The position numbers were made by a program, and so were the translations under genes. Below the pieces are notes generated by a model. The model made no database searches and was not told where the DNA came from. It was given only the letters and a program-made list of their open reading frames with translations. 64,000 nt of DNA from Azomonas macrocytogenes. Lineage in GTDB: Bacteria; Pseudomonadota; Gammaproteobacteria; Pseudomonadales; Pseudomonadaceae. Shown here in pieces: positions 8,071 to 16,953 of the stretch (within the stretch, counting starts at the first letter, position 1; the number at the start of each line of letters is the position of its first letter). The DNA is taken from assembly GCF_014191985.1 (NCBI RefSeq), contig NZ_JACHXI010000005.1, positions 124,001 to 188,000 on the forward strand, read 5' to 3'.

Positions 8071-9867
8071 CTGGTCCACGTCCGTGCCCTTGAATACGGC
8101 GACGTGGTAGGACAGCAGTTGCAGGGGGATGGTGTAGAGGATCGGCGCCAGGGCATCGATGATGTGCGGCATGTTCACCAGGCGGGTGCCTTCGCCGTTC
8201 TCGATGCCGGCGCGGCCGTCGGCGAAGACGATCAGTTCGCCGCCGCGCGCGCGGACTTCCTGCAGGTTCGATTTCAGCTTTTCCACCAGTTCGTTGCTTG
8301 GCGCCACGGTGACCACTGGCATGTCGCTGTCCACCAGCGCCAGCGGGCCATGCTTGAGCTCGCCGGCCGGGTAGGCTTCGGCGTGGATATAGGAAATTTC
8401 CTTGAGCTTCAGCGCGCCTTCCATCGCTACCGGATACTGGGCGCCACGCCCCAGGAACAGGGTATTGTTCTTGTCGGCGAAGTATTCGGCGAGCTGTTCT
8501 ATCGCGGCGTTGACCGCCAGCGCTTCGCCAAGCCTTGCCGGCAGTCGGCGCAGTTCCTCGACCAATTGTCGTTCCTTGTCCACGGCCAGCGAACCGCGCA
8601 CCTGGCCGAGTGCCAGGGTCAGCAGCATCAGCGCCACCAATTGCGTGGTGAAGGCCTTGGTCGAAGCCACACCGATTTCTGGCCCGGCCAGAGTCAGCAG
8701 GGTCAGGTCGGATTCGCGCACCAGCGAGCTGATGGCCACATTGCAGATCGCCAGGCTGGCCAGATAGCCCATGTTCCGGGCATTGCGCAGTGCCGCCAGG
8801 GTATCGGCGGTTTCGCCGGACTGGGAAATGGTCACGAACAGCGAGTCCGGCTGCACCATCACCTTGCGGTAGCGGAACTCGCTGGCCACCTCGACCTGGC
8901 AGGGAATGCCGGCCAGTTCCTCCAGCCAGTAACGGGCGATCATGCCGGCATGGAAACTGGTGCCACAGGCGACGATCTGGATGTTCTTCACCTTGGCGAA
9001 CAGCTCGGCAGCCTGCGGGCCGAACGCCTCGACCATGACCTGGCCATCGCCAAGCCGGCCTTCGAGGGTGCGTTGTACCACCTTGGGTTGCTCGTGGATC
9101 TCTTTGAGCATGAAGTGGCGGTATTCACCCTTGTCCGCGGCTTCCGCGCCTTCGTGGTATTGCACGTTTTCACGCTGTACGAGCTGGCCGGATATATCCC
9201 AGATGCGCACGCTGTCGCGCTTGATTTCAGCAATATCGCCTTCCTCCAGGTAGACGAAGCGGTCGGTGACCTGCCGTAGCGCCAACTGGTCGGAAGCCAG
9301 GAAATTCTCACCGAGCCCCAGGCCGATCACCAGCGGGCTGCCGCAGCGTGCCGCCAGCAGACGATCCGGGAAGCGGCTGCAGATCACGGCCAGGCCATAG
9401 CTGCCATGCAATTCCTTGACGGTCGCCTTGAGAGCGTCGCTCAGATCGCTACAGGATTCGAGCTTGTGGTGCAGCAGATGGACGATGACTTCGGTATCGG
9501 TATCCGACAGGAATTCGTAGCCCAGCTCCTTGAGCTGGCGGCGCAAGGCTTCGTGGTTTTCGATGATGCCGTTGTGTGCCACCGCCACGTCGCCGGAAAA
9601 GTGCGGGTGCGCGTTGCGTTCGCAAGGCACGCCGTGGGTTGCCCAGCGGGTATGAGCGATACCCAGCCGGCCGGTCGGCACCGTCTCGCGCTGAGCCTGC
9701 TCCAGTTCGGCGACCTTGCCGACGCGGCGCAGCCGTTGCAGCTGGCCGGCGCTGTCCACCAGCGCCAGCCCGGCACTGTCATAGCCGCGATATTCCAGGC
9801 GTTTCAGACCTTCGAGAAGAATCGGGCTGATATTGCGTTCGGCGATGGCGCCAACGATGCCGCACAT
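8035..9867 (-). CDS. glmS: Glutamine-fructose-6-phosphate aminotransferase GlmS
   Basis: Makes glucosamine-6-phosphate from fructose-6-phosphate and glutamine, the first step to UDP-GlcNAc for peptidoglycan and LPS. 610 residues, normal length. The mature N-terminus is the catalytic Cys of [10 protein letters not shown], followed by [11 protein letters not shown] and HTRWATHG of the glutaminase domain. Two SIS isomerase domains follow ([33 protein letters not shown]), ending in NLAKSVTVE. The start at 9867 is fixed by the catalytic Cys2 and an AGGAG site that overlaps the stop of glmR. A 447-residue open frame on the opposite strand is a coding shadow. Confidence 0.98.
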   Translation of the reverse strand: MCGIVGAIAERNISPILLEGLKRLEYRGYDSAGLALVDSAGQLQRLRRVGKVAELEQAQRETVPTGRLGIAHTRWATHGVPCERNAHPHFSGDVAVAHNGIIENHEALRRQLKELGYEFLSDTDTEVIVHLLHHKLESCSDLSDALKATVKELHGSYGLAVICSRFPDRLLAARCGSPLVIGLGLGENFLASDQLALRQVTDRFVYLEEGDIAEIKRDSVRIWDISGQLVQRENVQYHEGAEAADKGEYRHFMLKEIHEQPKVVQRTLEGRLGDGQVMVEAFGPQAAELFAKVKNIQIVACGTSFHAGMIARYWLEELAGIPCQVEVASEFRYRKVMVQPDSLFVTISQSGETADTLAALRNARNMGYLASLAICNVAISSLVRESDLTLLTLAGPEIGVASTKAFTTQLVALMLLTLALGQVRGSLAVDKERQLVEELRRLPARLGEALAVNAAIEQLAEYFADKNNTLFLGRGAQYPVAMEGALKLKEISYIHAEAYPAGELKHGPLALVDSDMPVVTVAPSNELVEKLKSNLQEVRARGGELIVFADGRAGIENGEGTRLVNMPHIIDALAPILYTIPLQLLSYHVAVFKGTDVDQPRNLAKSVTVE

Positions 9868-9877
9868 GGCAAATCTC

Positions 9878-10654
9878 CTATGTCGCTTGAGCGACGGTCG
9901 CACAGATCAGTCGCACGCCGCGCGCTTGAATACTGGCGCGTGCGGCGGCCGGCAGGCGGTCGTCGGTGATCAGGGTATGAATGGCGCTCCAGGGGAGCTC
10001 CAGGTTGGGGATGCGGCGGCCGATCTTGTCTGCCTCGACCATGACGATCACTTCGCGCGCCACCTCGGCCATCACGCGGGACAGGCTGAGCAGCTCGTTG
10101 AAAGAGGTAGTGCCGCGTTCGAGATCGATGCCGTCGGCGCCGATGAACAGTTGGTCGAAGTCGTAGGAACGCAACACCTGTTCGGCGACCTGGCCCTGGA
10201 AGGATTCGGAATGCGGGTCCCAGGTGCCACCGGTCATCAGTAGTACCGGTTCGTGCTCCAGCTCGCGCAAGGCATTGGCCACGTTGAGCGAGTTGGTCAT
10301 CACGACCAGGCCAGGCTTGCTGCCCAGCCCGGCGATCATCGCTGCCGTGGTGCTGCCGCTGTCGATGATGATTCGCGCATGCTCGCCGATCAGCCCGACC
10401 GCCGCGCGTGCGATGGCCTGTTTGCAGGGCGATATCGGCGGGATGTCTTCGCCGGTCAGCTCCTGTGGCATCGGCACTGCTCCACCGTAGCGGCGCAACA
10501 GCAGGCCATCGCTTTCCAGGGCGGCGAGGTCTTTGCGGATGGTGACTTCCGACGTCGAAAACGCCCTGGCCAAGGCTTCCACGCTGACTTCGCCTTGCGC
10601 GTTGAGCTGGGTCAGGATGGCGTGGCGGCGTTGTGGGGTGTTGCGTTTCGACAT
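9878..10654 (-). CDS. glmR: DeoR-family transcriptional regulator (GlmR-like)
   Basis: 258-residue DeoR-family repressor: an N-terminal winged helix ([20 protein letters not shown], then [25 protein letters not shown] spanning about residues 25-55) and a C-terminal sugar-phosphate sensor domain with DSGSTTAAM and a GADGID loop. Its stop is 10 bases from the glmS ATG, so the two are co-transcribed. In Pseudomonas this gene sits between glmU and glmS; glmU is not adjacent here. It probably regulates amino-sugar synthesis and itself through the inverted repeat just upstream of its start. The ATG at 10654 begins [10 protein letters not shown]; an in-frame start 13 codons upstream would lie inside that repeat. 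Confidence 0.88.
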   Translation of the reverse strand: MSKRNTPQRRHAILTQLNAQGEVSVEALARAFSTSEVTIRKDLAALESDGLLLRRYGGAVPMPQELTGEDIPPISPCKQAIARAAVGLIGEHARIIIDSGSTTAAMIAGLGSKPGLVVMTNSLNVANALRELEHEPVLLMTGGTWDPHSESFQGQVAEQVLRSYDFDQLFIGADGIDLERGTTSFNELLSLSRVMAEVAREVIVMVEADKIGRRIPNLELPWSAIHTLITDDRLPAAARASIQARGVRLICATVAQAT

Positions 10655-10662
10655 ATAAAGGT

Positions 10663-10694
10663 TTCGATTCGAAATATATATGTATCGAATCAAA
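10663..10694. promoter_or_regulatory. Inverted repeat upstream of glmR, candidate DeoR operator
   Basis: GATTCGA (10666-10672) and TCGAATC (10685-10691) form a perfect inverted repeat separated by 12 AT-rich bases; flanking TTC/AAA extends it with one mismatch. It lies 9-40 bases upstream of the glmR start, a suitable place for autoregulation by the DeoR-type protein. The 10695-10880 stretch beyond it shows no gene. Confidence 0.55.
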
Positions 10695-10880
10695 GCTTTT
10701 TATGCATTGAAAGTCAAGTTTCCGCTTGAGGTAAAGGCGAGGCCAAGGCTCCACAACCATCGGGAGCCATGCCGCTACGCAAGCTGGTTCGCAGGAAAAT
10801 ACGATGAATCTAAAAAAAGCGGCGGGTTTTTCCTGCTCGTTCGTCTTTATGGGTAAGCGCAGTGAATCGAAACACGGCAG

Positions 10881-11531
10881 CTAGTCGGTCGGAGTACTCG
10901 ATGCCCGGCTCAAGCGCGATTTTATCCAGGGGGCAAGCATCGGCAGCAGGCTGACGAAGATGACGGCGAAAATCACGATGTGGAAGTTCGTCTTCACAAA
11001 AGGCAGGTTGCCGAAGAAGTGCCCGGCGAGGATGAAGGTGAACACCCAGGCAAAGGCGCCAATGATGTTGTAGCCGATGAACTTCTTGTAGCTCATGCTG
11101 CCGATTCCCGCGACGAAAGGCGCAAATGTCCGCACGATAGGCGCGAAGCGGGCGGCGATGATCGTGAAGCTGCCCCATTTCTCATAGAAGGCGTTCGTCT
11201 GCTCCAGGTATTGCGGGCGGAAGATTCGGGAGTTGCGGTCGAACACCTTCGGTCCGAGGTATTTCCCGATGTGGTAATTGCTGGCATCGCCAAGGATGGC
11301 GGCCAGGGTCAGGCTCGATAGCAGGATGGCCAGGCTGAGCCCGTCATCGACGGTCGTCAGGGCGCCCAGGGCGAAGAGCAGAGAATCTCCCGGCAGGAAG
11401 GGCGTCACCACCAGGCCTGTTTCGCAGAAGATGATCAGAAACATCAGGGCATAAATCCAGGGGCCCCAGATCGCCATCCATTCGACCAGATGCTGGTCGA
11501 GATGAAGAATGATATCTATCAGGTCTGTCAT
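10881..11531 (-). CDS. DedA-family membrane protein
   Basis: 216-residue DedA/VTT-domain inner-membrane protein. Family features are the E-T-G motif (FCETGLVVTPFLPGDSLLFA, about residues 36-55), the G-D-A-x-x-Y-x-I-G-K segment (GDASNYHIGKYLG) and the F-x-R-F/A-P-x-x-R motif (ARFAPIVRTFAPFVAG). DedA proteins take part in envelope homeostasis and lipid-carrier (undecaprenyl phosphate) recycling or scrambling and can affect resistance to cationic peptides and alkaline pH. AAGGGA precedes the start. It stands alone on this strand, with no partner that narrows its role. Confidence 0.9.
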   Translation of the reverse strand: MTDLIDIILHLDQHLVEWMAIWGPWIYALMFLIIFCETGLVVTPFLPGDSLLFALGALTTVDDGLSLAILLSSLTLAAILGDASNYHIGKYLGPKVFDRNSRIFRPQYLEQTNAFYEKWGSFTIIAARFAPIVRTFAPFVAGIGSMSYKKFIGYNIIGAFAWVFTFILAGHFFGNLPFVKTNFHIVIFAVIFVSLLPMLAPWIKSRLSRASSTPTD

Positions 11532-11699
11532 ACATTTTCCCTTGCAAGATGGAAGAGCACTCCACTGTAACGGCAGCCACCAAGGTACTGCATTGCAACT
11601 GGAGATAATTCGGTAAATGACAGCCTTCGACTCATATCAGCCCTGAAGTAGTTCCCTCTGAAACAAATTCGTTGATCGTTAGGGTCTGTTGCCGATCCG

Positions 11700-12671
11700 C
11701 TATGGCGTGTCCTGTGCGGCCGTGTCAGGTGTTGATTCTGCCGTGGTGTCGGCCTTGGATTTGGTCTTTTCCCCGGTTTTGCCTTTCCCGGCCTTGGCCG
11801 CGCTGCGCCATAGCTCGGCCCAGTGCGCGACCAGTGCCTTGGGTTTCTCGCTGTAGAGGCGGTCGCCCAGTTCGAGCGCCTTGGCGTACAGGTCATTACG
11901 GCGTGCGGTGATGCCCGTTGCGATGCTGCGCCGCGTGTTCGTGGCACCGAACAGGGCTGGCTGGTCACGCAGCAGGGCCTGCATCACGGCCAGGTCGTGA
12001 TCGTCGCCCAGCCAGTCGGACAGGGTTTCCAGCTGGCTGGCGCGCTCTTTGAACAGCTCCGGGCTGGCTTGCTGTAGCAGGCGGGTCTGATACCAGTGAT
12101 CCTTCACCCGCTTGCGCCATTCATGCAGGATTTCATCGCTTGGCTGGTGCGCGACATTCTTCAGGGCGCGGCGGCCATCCTGGTAGGTGCGGTGCACGCC
12201 CGTTTCGAACAGGGCGAAACCCTTGCCTTTCAGCGACAGCCGACTGATGTCGTCACGGGCATGCTGGAGTGTTTCCAGCAGTTCCGTGTGGGACTGCGCA
12301 GCGTTCGAGGATTGTGGGACTCGCTCGGCCAGCCGGTCGCGGACCCGCTTCATGGTGGCCGAGCCGAACCGCCGGCGATCATGCTCGGCCAGGCCATCCC
12401 AGCTTTCCAGCAGCGCGGCTGCGTCGCGTTGTTCCGACAGATGCCGGCCCAGGTCGCGTAACTGGCGGTTTTCCCGGTCGAACTGCCGGCGACCCAGCGG
12501 TTTGCGCACCAGGCGCAGCAGAGCGCGGGTTTCCTTCAGGCGCTTGCGGGCACCGTGAACGCCTTCGGCCGAGCCTTCTTCCAGCGCCTGGGCGGCCTTG
12601 AGCAGGCGTTCGCCGGCGAGACGCACGACTTCCTTGTCGGTTTTTTTGCACGCATGGATTTGCAACGACAT
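11700..12671 (-). CDS. CHAD-domain protein
   Basis: 323-residue protein made of one CHAD (conserved histidine alpha-helical) domain. Conserved His residues occur in VHGARKRLKETRALLRLVRK (about residues 40-58), EILHEWRKRVKDHWYQTRLL and GDDHDLAVM. CHAD proteins bind polyphosphate and often accompany CYTH triphosphatases, but no CYTH gene is near. The C-terminus (after about residue 295) is a low-complexity Lys/Thr/Ala tail. GAGGAA precedes the start. It diverges from cowN, sharing the 226-base region that holds the NifA/sigma-54-like sites. Function beyond probable polyphosphate binding is unknown. Confidence 0.85.
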   Translation of the reverse strand: MSLQIHACKKTDKEVVRLAGERLLKAAQALEEGSAEGVHGARKRLKETRALLRLVRKPLGRRQFDRENRQLRDLGRHLSEQRDAAALLESWDGLAEHDRRRFGSATMKRVRDRLAERVPQSSNAAQSHTELLETLQHARDDISRLSLKGKGFALFETGVHRTYQDGRRALKNVAHQPSDEILHEWRKRVKDHWYQTRLLQQASPELFKERASQLETLSDWLGDDHDLAVMQALLRDQPALFGATNTRRSIATGITARRNDLYAKALELGDRLYSEKPKALVAHWAELWRSAAKAGKGKTGEKTKSKADTTAESTPDTAAQDTP

Positions 12672-12820
12672 GAGGATTCCTCGGCGGCCATGGTTGTTTG
12701 GGGCGCGAAGATAGCCTTCGCCCGGAGTGGAAACCAGATGCCTCGATCAATATTCATGAAAGCTTCATGAAATTGTAGTCATTGGTTGTTCCGACGGTCG
12801 GTCATGATCGGCTGGCCGGG

Positions 12821-12836
12821 TGTCGGCCAGCCGACA
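12821..12836 (+). promoter_or_regulatory. TGT-N10-ACA, candidate NifA upstream activator site
   Basis: TGTCGGCCAGCCGACA matches the NifA consensus TGT-N10-ACA exactly and is a perfect 7+7 inverted repeat. It lies 62 bases before the cowN ATG. It also overlaps a 9-base-arm hairpin (12809-12817 with 12825-12833), which could be an independent reason for the symmetry. It is closer to the promoter than most NifA sites. Confidence 0.45.
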
Positions 12837-12853
12837 GACGGAATGATGGAGCT

Positions 12854-12869
12854 TGGCTACAGTCGGGCA
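12854..12869 (+). promoter_or_regulatory. Candidate sigma-54 (-24/-12) promoter of cowN
   Basis: TGGCTACAGTCGGGCA carries the invariant GG and GC of RpoN promoters with the required 10 bases between them (GG 12855-12856, GC 12867-12868), though the -12 box has GGGC in place of TTGC. Transcription would start near 12880, just before the AAGGAG ribosome-binding site. Confidence 0.4.
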
Positions 12870-12897
12870 GCGACACTACCTGGAAAGGAGAATCGCC

Positions 12898-13197
12898 ATG
12901 TCCCAAGGTTGCGGCTGTAAGAAAACCACGGATCGCTATGTGAGCTTCGACGGCATCGACTGTGATGGCAATGCCCGCCAGATCATGGCCTGCATCGACC
13001 GGCACCTGGCCATTCCCGGCCGCAACAATGTGTTCTGGGACTATTTCGCGAAGAAACGCACCGGCGGTTCGGGCCCCAGGCCCGATGATCTTTTCCTGAT
13101 CCATTCCTACGTCAATCAGGTGCGCGAGCTGTTCGAAACCTGGGACGACCAGGATGCGCTGGTATTGCTGGAACAGTTGGAAGAGGAATGCTGCTGA
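12898..13197 (+). CDS. cowN: CowN, nitrogenase-protecting protein
   Basis: 99-residue soluble protein of the CowN family. CowN sustains N2 fixation when carbon monoxide is present by protecting Mo-nitrogenase. The family-wide signature DRYVSFDGIDCDGNARQIM (about residues 12-30) is intact, as are RPDDLFLIHSYVNQVRELFE and the C-terminal EEECC. The start has AAGGAG seven bases upstream; an N-terminal CGCKK run is an extra Cys cluster. It is a single-gene unit with its own terminator and a possible NifA/sigma-54 promoter. In the bacteria where CowN is known the host is a diazotroph, so its presence suggests a nif cluster elsewhere in the genome. Confidence 0.9.
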   Translation: MSQGCGCKKTTDRYVSFDGIDCDGNARQIMACIDRHLAIPGRNNVFWDYFAKKRTGGSGPRPDDLFLIHSYVNQVRELFETWDDQDALVLLEQLEEECC

Positions 13198-13228
13198 GGC
13201 ATTTCACCATCCCCATGGCCCCCTTTGA

Positions 13229-13271
13229 GAGGCAGTTCAGGGCGAGCGTCTTGTCCTGCCTCCTTTTTTTT
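13229..13271 (+). terminator. Rho-independent terminator of cowN
   Basis: GAGGCAG (13229-13235) pairs with CTGCCTC (13256-13262) and is followed by C and eight T residues. It starts 31 bases after the cowN stop. Confidence 0.75.
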
Positions 13272-13440
13272 CTGGCCAGCGAAGCTGCATCGCTCTGAGT
13301 GCTGGTGCAAGGCTGGTGATCTTTTCCGCTGGCCCCTGTCGATTCGCGGCGCTGCGAACTACAATTATCCGACTCTGTGTTCAGGCCTTCGACCCTTGGT
13401 CGTAGTGCCTTTCATTTCGCTTTTCTTGCAGGACAACCCT

Positions 13441-15030
13441 TTGATTTCTACCGCCAACATCACCATGCAGTTCGGCGCCAAGCCGCTGTTCGAGAACGTT
13501 TCCGTCAAATTCGGCAATGGCAACCGCTACGGTCTCATCGGCGCCAACGGTTGCGGCAAATCCACGTTCATGAAAATCCTCGGCGGCGAACTCGAGCCGT
13601 CCGCCGGCCAGGTGATGCTCGAACCCAACGTGCGCCTGGGCAAGTTGCGCCAGGATCAGTTCGCCTACGAGGATTTCACCGTTATCGACACGGTGATCAT
13701 GGGGCACACCGAGCTCTGGACGGTAAAGGCCGAGCGTGACCGCATCTACTCGCTGCCGGAAATGAGCGAAGCAGACGGCATGAAAGTCGCGGAACTGGAA
13801 GTCGAGTTCGCCGAATATGACGGCTACACCGCCGAATCCCGTGCCGGCGAGCTACTGCTCGGCCTCGGCATCCCGCTGGACCAGCATTTCGGTCCGATGA
13901 GCGCCGTGGCGCCCGGCTGGAAATTGCGCGTGTTGCTGGCCCAGGCGCTGTTTTCCGATCCCGAGGTGCTGCTGCTGGACGAGCCGACCAACCATCTGGA
14001 CATCAACACCATTCGCTGGCTGGAAGGCGTGCTCACGGCGCGCAACTCCACCATGATCATCATTTCCCACGACCGCCACTTCCTGAACAGCGTCTGTACG
14101 CACATGGCGGACCTGGATTACGGCGAGCTGCGCCTGTTCCCCGGTAACTACGACGAGTACATGACGGCCGCGACCCAGGCCCGCGAGCGCCTGCTGGCGG
14201 ACAATGCCAAGAAGAAAGCGCAGATCGCCGAGCTGCAAACCTTCGTCAGCCGCTTCTCGGCCAACGCCTCCAAGGCCAAGCAGGCCACTTCGCGGGCCAA
14301 GCAGATCGACAAGATCCAACTCGACGAGGTGAAACCATCCAGCCGCGTCAGCCCCTTCATCCGCTTCGAACAGACCAAGAAGCTGCACCGCCAGGCGGTC
14401 ACCCTGGAAAAAATCAGCCAGGGTTATGACGGCGTGCCGCTGTTCAAGAACCTTGGCCTGCAGATCGAAGCCGGCGAGCGAGTAGCCATCATCGGGCCCA
14501 ACGGCATCGGCAAATCGACGCTGTTGCGCACCTTGGTCGGAGAAATGCCGCCGCTGGGCGGCGAGTTGAAGTGGACCGAAAGTGCCGAAGTCGGCTATTT
14601 CGCCCAGGATCATGCCCATGACTTCGAGCAGGACATGACCCTGTTCGACTGGATGGGGCAGTGGACCCAGGGCGGCGAGCAACTGGTGCGCGGTACGCTG
14701 GGGCGCATGCTGTTCTCCAATGACGAGATCCAGAAGTCAGTCAAGGTGATTTCCGGTGGCGAACAGGGCCGCATGCTGTTTGGCAAGCTGATTCTCGCCA
14801 AACCCAACGTGCTGGTGATGGACGAGCCGACCAACCACCTGGACATGGAATCCATCGAGGCGCTGAACCTGGCGCTGGAAAACTATCCGGGCACGCTGAT
14901 CTTCGTCAGCCACGACCGCGAGTTCGTCAGCTCCCTGGCTACCCGCATCATCGAGTTGACTGAAAACGGCGTGACCGATTTCAGCGGCAGCTATAACGAT
15001 TATCTGCGCAGCCAGGGCGTGATGGTTTAA
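13441..15030 (+). CDS. ABC-F family ATPase (YbiT-like)
   Basis: 529-residue soluble protein with two ABC ATPase domains and no membrane segments, the ABC-F layout of ribosome-associated translation factors. Walker A motifs are GANGCGKST (about residue 35) and GPNGIGKST (about 351); Walker B/DEPTNHLD motifs occur in both halves. The interdomain linker of about 80 residues is rich in Lys/Arg and Ala. The TTG at 13441 matches the usual start of the YbiT subgroup ([11 protein letters not shown]) and has AGGA upstream; longer in-frame starts lack family similarity. The first-domain signature region reads [10 protein letters not shown] in place of LSGG, as in YbiT. Exact role in translation is unknown. 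Confidence 0.92.
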   Translation: MISTANITMQFGAKPLFENVSVKFGNGNRYGLIGANGCGKSTFMKILGGELEPSAGQVMLEPNVRLGKLRQDQFAYEDFTVIDTVIMGHTELWTVKAERDRIYSLPEMSEADGMKVAELEVEFAEYDGYTAESRAGELLLGLGIPLDQHFGPMSAVAPGWKLRVLLAQALFSDPEVLLLDEPTNHLDINTIRWLEGVLTARNSTMIIISHDRHFLNSVCTHMADLDYGELRLFPGNYDEYMTAATQARERLLADNAKKKAQIAELQTFVSRFSANASKAKQATSRAKQIDKIQLDEVKPSSRVSPFIRFEQTKKLHRQAVTLEKISQGYDGVPLFKNLGLQIEAGERVAIIGPNGIGKSTLLRTLVGEMPPLGGELKWTESAEVGYFAQDHAHDFEQDMTLFDWMGQWTQGGEQLVRGTLGRMLFSNDEIQKSVKVISGGEQGRMLFGKLILAKPNVLVMDEPTNHLDMESIEALNLALENYPGTLIFVSHDREFVSSLATRIIELTENGVTDFSGSYNDYLRSQGVMV

Positions 15031-15038
15031 CGCGTGCT

Positions 15039-15647
15039 TCAAGCCACGTCCACGTCCGCCGGCATCGCCTTGATTCGCTCCACTGCTTTCTCATACACGC
15101 TGGCATGCCAATAGCCGCGTAGAAACAGCAGGTACGGGCCTTTCCAGCCCTGTGCCCGCAGTTGCCAGGCGATCAGAATGTTCATGATGCCGTGGCCCAT
15201 CAGCAGGACGGACTCGTGCGCCTCGGCCAGTTCGATCAGGCGAGCGGCGGCCAGTTTGGCGCGCTTGCTCGATTCGAGGATGGATTCGGTGTGGCTGGAA
15301 AAGCCGCAGAACCAGGCGAGCCGGAGCGCGAAGCGCCAGAATGGGACGGGTAGCCTGGGGAACGGTGCATCGAACCATGGCTGGTGTGCTTCAGTGAAGA
15401 TATCCTCGCTCAGGCGCGGGCGGTCGCGGTTCAAGTATTGCAGTGACTGCACGCAACGCGACTGGGAACTGCTGACCAGTTGGCCCACGTCTTCCGCCAG
15501 TTTGGTGAGCTTGGCGGGAACATCGTCCGGCTGCGGTACCACATCCGCCTGATTGTAGTGCTCGACCCAGATTTTCATCTGGCTGGGGGTACACCAGTCC
15601 GTGGCGTGGTGGTCGGGCTTGCCATGGCGCACTAGGATGATCTGCAT
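15039..15647 (-). CDS. Histidine phosphatase family protein
   Basis: 202-residue member of the histidine phosphatase (phosphoglycerate mutase-like) superfamily. The catalytic RHG motif is at the N-terminus (MQIILVRHGKPD), an S-S-x-x-x-R-C/A motif follows (SSSQSRCVQS), and the second catalytic His is in LLMGHGIMN. The start at 15647 begins directly at the catalytic strand and has GGAG upstream; a longer frame extends 71 codons but lacks homology. It converges on the ABC-F gene with 8 bases between stops. Substrate unknown. Confidence 0.8.
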   Translation of the reverse strand: MQIILVRHGKPDHHATDWCTPSQMKIWVEHYNQADVVPQPDDVPAKLTKLAEDVGQLVSSSQSRCVQSLQYLNRDRPRLSEDIFTEAHQPWFDAPFPRLPVPFWRFALRLAWFCGFSSHTESILESSKRAKLAAARLIELAEAHESVLLMGHGIMNILIAWQLRAQGWKGPYLLFLRGYWHASVYEKAVERIKAMPADVDVA

Positions 15648-15764
15648 GAATAGGAAGTCTCCGCTTGATGAAGGGAAGATGACCGTTCGACTGGCCGGCG
15701 AAAAACGAATTCCGCACGGTCTCATTGTCAGCCGGGGCGCGGGTACCGGCAGGGAGTGTGGGTG

Positions 15765-16340
15765 ATGATCGCCAGAACCACCAGAATGCTGCTGCGCCCT
15801 CTCTCTCAGGATGACTTGCCGCAGTTGGCGTCGATCCTCGGCGACCCACAGGTCATGCATTATTCAGTGCGCGGCCCGTTCGACAGGCTGGCGACGCGCC
15901 GTTTCATCGATTGGTGCCGATACGTCTACCAGACTCGTGGCATCGGTCCCTGGGCGCTGATCGACAAGCGCTCGGCGGCGCTCATCGGCTACTGCGGGGT
16001 TGGTCCTGATCCGGTGGATGGCTGCGAGGAAATCAATCTGGGATACCGCTTGGCGCGGCGCTTCTGGGGCATGGGACTGGCCACCGAAGCGGTGACCTGC
16101 GTGCTGCAACACGGCTTCGCGCAGCCTGGTATCGATTCGATCATCGCGATCATTGCGCCGACCCATCTTGCCTCGCAGCGGGTTGCCGAAAAAGCCGGCT
16201 TTAATGTGTTCCAGCGCACATTTTTCCATGGTCTGCCCGTGCGCCTGTATAGAATGACGCACGAAGAGTGGCGCACGCAGTATGCGCCCGAAAGTGGAGT
16301 CAGCCGTTCGTGCAGTTCGTTGAAGTCGTTGATGCGGTAA
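15765..16340 (+). CDS. GNAT acetyltransferase (RimJ/RimL type)
   Basis: About 191 residues with the RimJ/RimL-like GNAT pattern: TTRMLLRPLSQDDLPQLASI at the N-terminus, GYCGVGP, INLGYRLARRFWGMGLATEA (acetyl-CoA pyrophosphate loop, about residues 84-103) and SQRVAEKAGF. Such enzymes acetylate protein N-termini or small molecules. The exact start is uncertain: GTG at 15756, ATG at 15765 and ATG at 15786 are all in frame. It is divergent from the phosphatase gene and overlaps the next gene by 31 bases. Confidence 0.8.
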   Translation: MIARTTRMLLRPLSQDDLPQLASILGDPQVMHYSVRGPFDRLATRRFIDWCRYVYQTRGIGPWALIDKRSAALIGYCGVGPDPVDGCEEINLGYRLARRFWGMGLATEAVTCVLQHGFAQPGIDSIIAIIAPTHLASQRVAEKAGFNVFQRTFFHGLPVRLYRMTHEEWRTQYAPESGVSRSCSSLKSLMR

Positions 16341-16903
16341 AGCCGTTTTTGTCGTGGCCGCTGGCCCTGGGTGGCTTGGGAGCGGTCGTCCTGGGACTGA
16401 CAGTCAAAACCTTCCGGACGCCGAAATTGCCTTACCGGCGGCGAGAGGCACTATTCACGCCGGCCGAAAAGCGCTTCCTGAAGGCCATCGACGGTGCCAT
16501 TGGCGACGATTTCCATCTGTTTGGCAAGGTACGCATCGCCGATGTCATCGAGGTCAGCCCCATGCGCAACGGGCGCGACTGGTGGCGCGCCTTCACCCGT
16601 ATCAGCTCCAAGCACTTGGATTATGTGATCTGCGATCGCAACAGCTTGGTGGTGCTGTGTGCCATCGAACTGGACGACAGTTCCCATGCGCGTCCTGACC
16701 GCCAGGAGCGGGATGTCTTCGTCGATGCGGTGTGCCGGGCCGCAGGCGTGCCATTGCTGCGTTTCGTGAATAAAGCCTCGTATTCCGTGCCGGAGGTGCG
16801 CAGCCGCATCCTGCAGGCGATCCGGGATCAGAAAACCAATGTCGAGCGGCCTGCACCACGGCGCAAAAAGGCAGCCCGGCCTGCCGCGTCCAAGCGTCGG
16901 TAG
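16310..16903 (+). CDS. DUF2726 domain protein
   Basis: 197-residue protein with one N-terminal membrane segment (about residues 9-30), then a DUF2726 domain recognisable from LTPAEKRFL-like (FTPAEKRFLKAID), VIEVSP, LDYVICDRNSLVVLCAIELDD and RDVFVDAVCRAAGVPLLRF. The fold is predicted to be restriction-endonuclease-like; D/E residues in AIELDDSSH fit such a core. The tail is a Lys/Arg/Ala-rich basic stretch. GTG at 16310 with GGAG upstream was chosen; the frame overlaps the acetyltransferase gene. Function unknown, possibly nucleic-acid binding at the membrane. Confidence 0.7.
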   Translation: MQFVEVVDAVKPFLSWPLALGGLGAVVLGLTVKTFRTPKLPYRRREALFTPAEKRFLKAIDGAIGDDFHLFGKVRIADVIEVSPMRNGRDWWRAFTRISSKHLDYVICDRNSLVVLCAIELDDSSHARPDRQERDVFVDAVCRAAGVPLLRFVNKASYSVPEVRSRILQAIRDQKTNVERPAPRRKKAARPAASKRR

Positions 16904-16953
16904 AGGCCGTACGATAGCCATGCTGCCGTCGATTTTTCCGCCGTTTTTATTCG

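Noticed and set aside
7936-9279. 447-codon open frame on the plus strand
   Set aside because: Antisense shadow of glmS, which is unmistakable on the minus strand.
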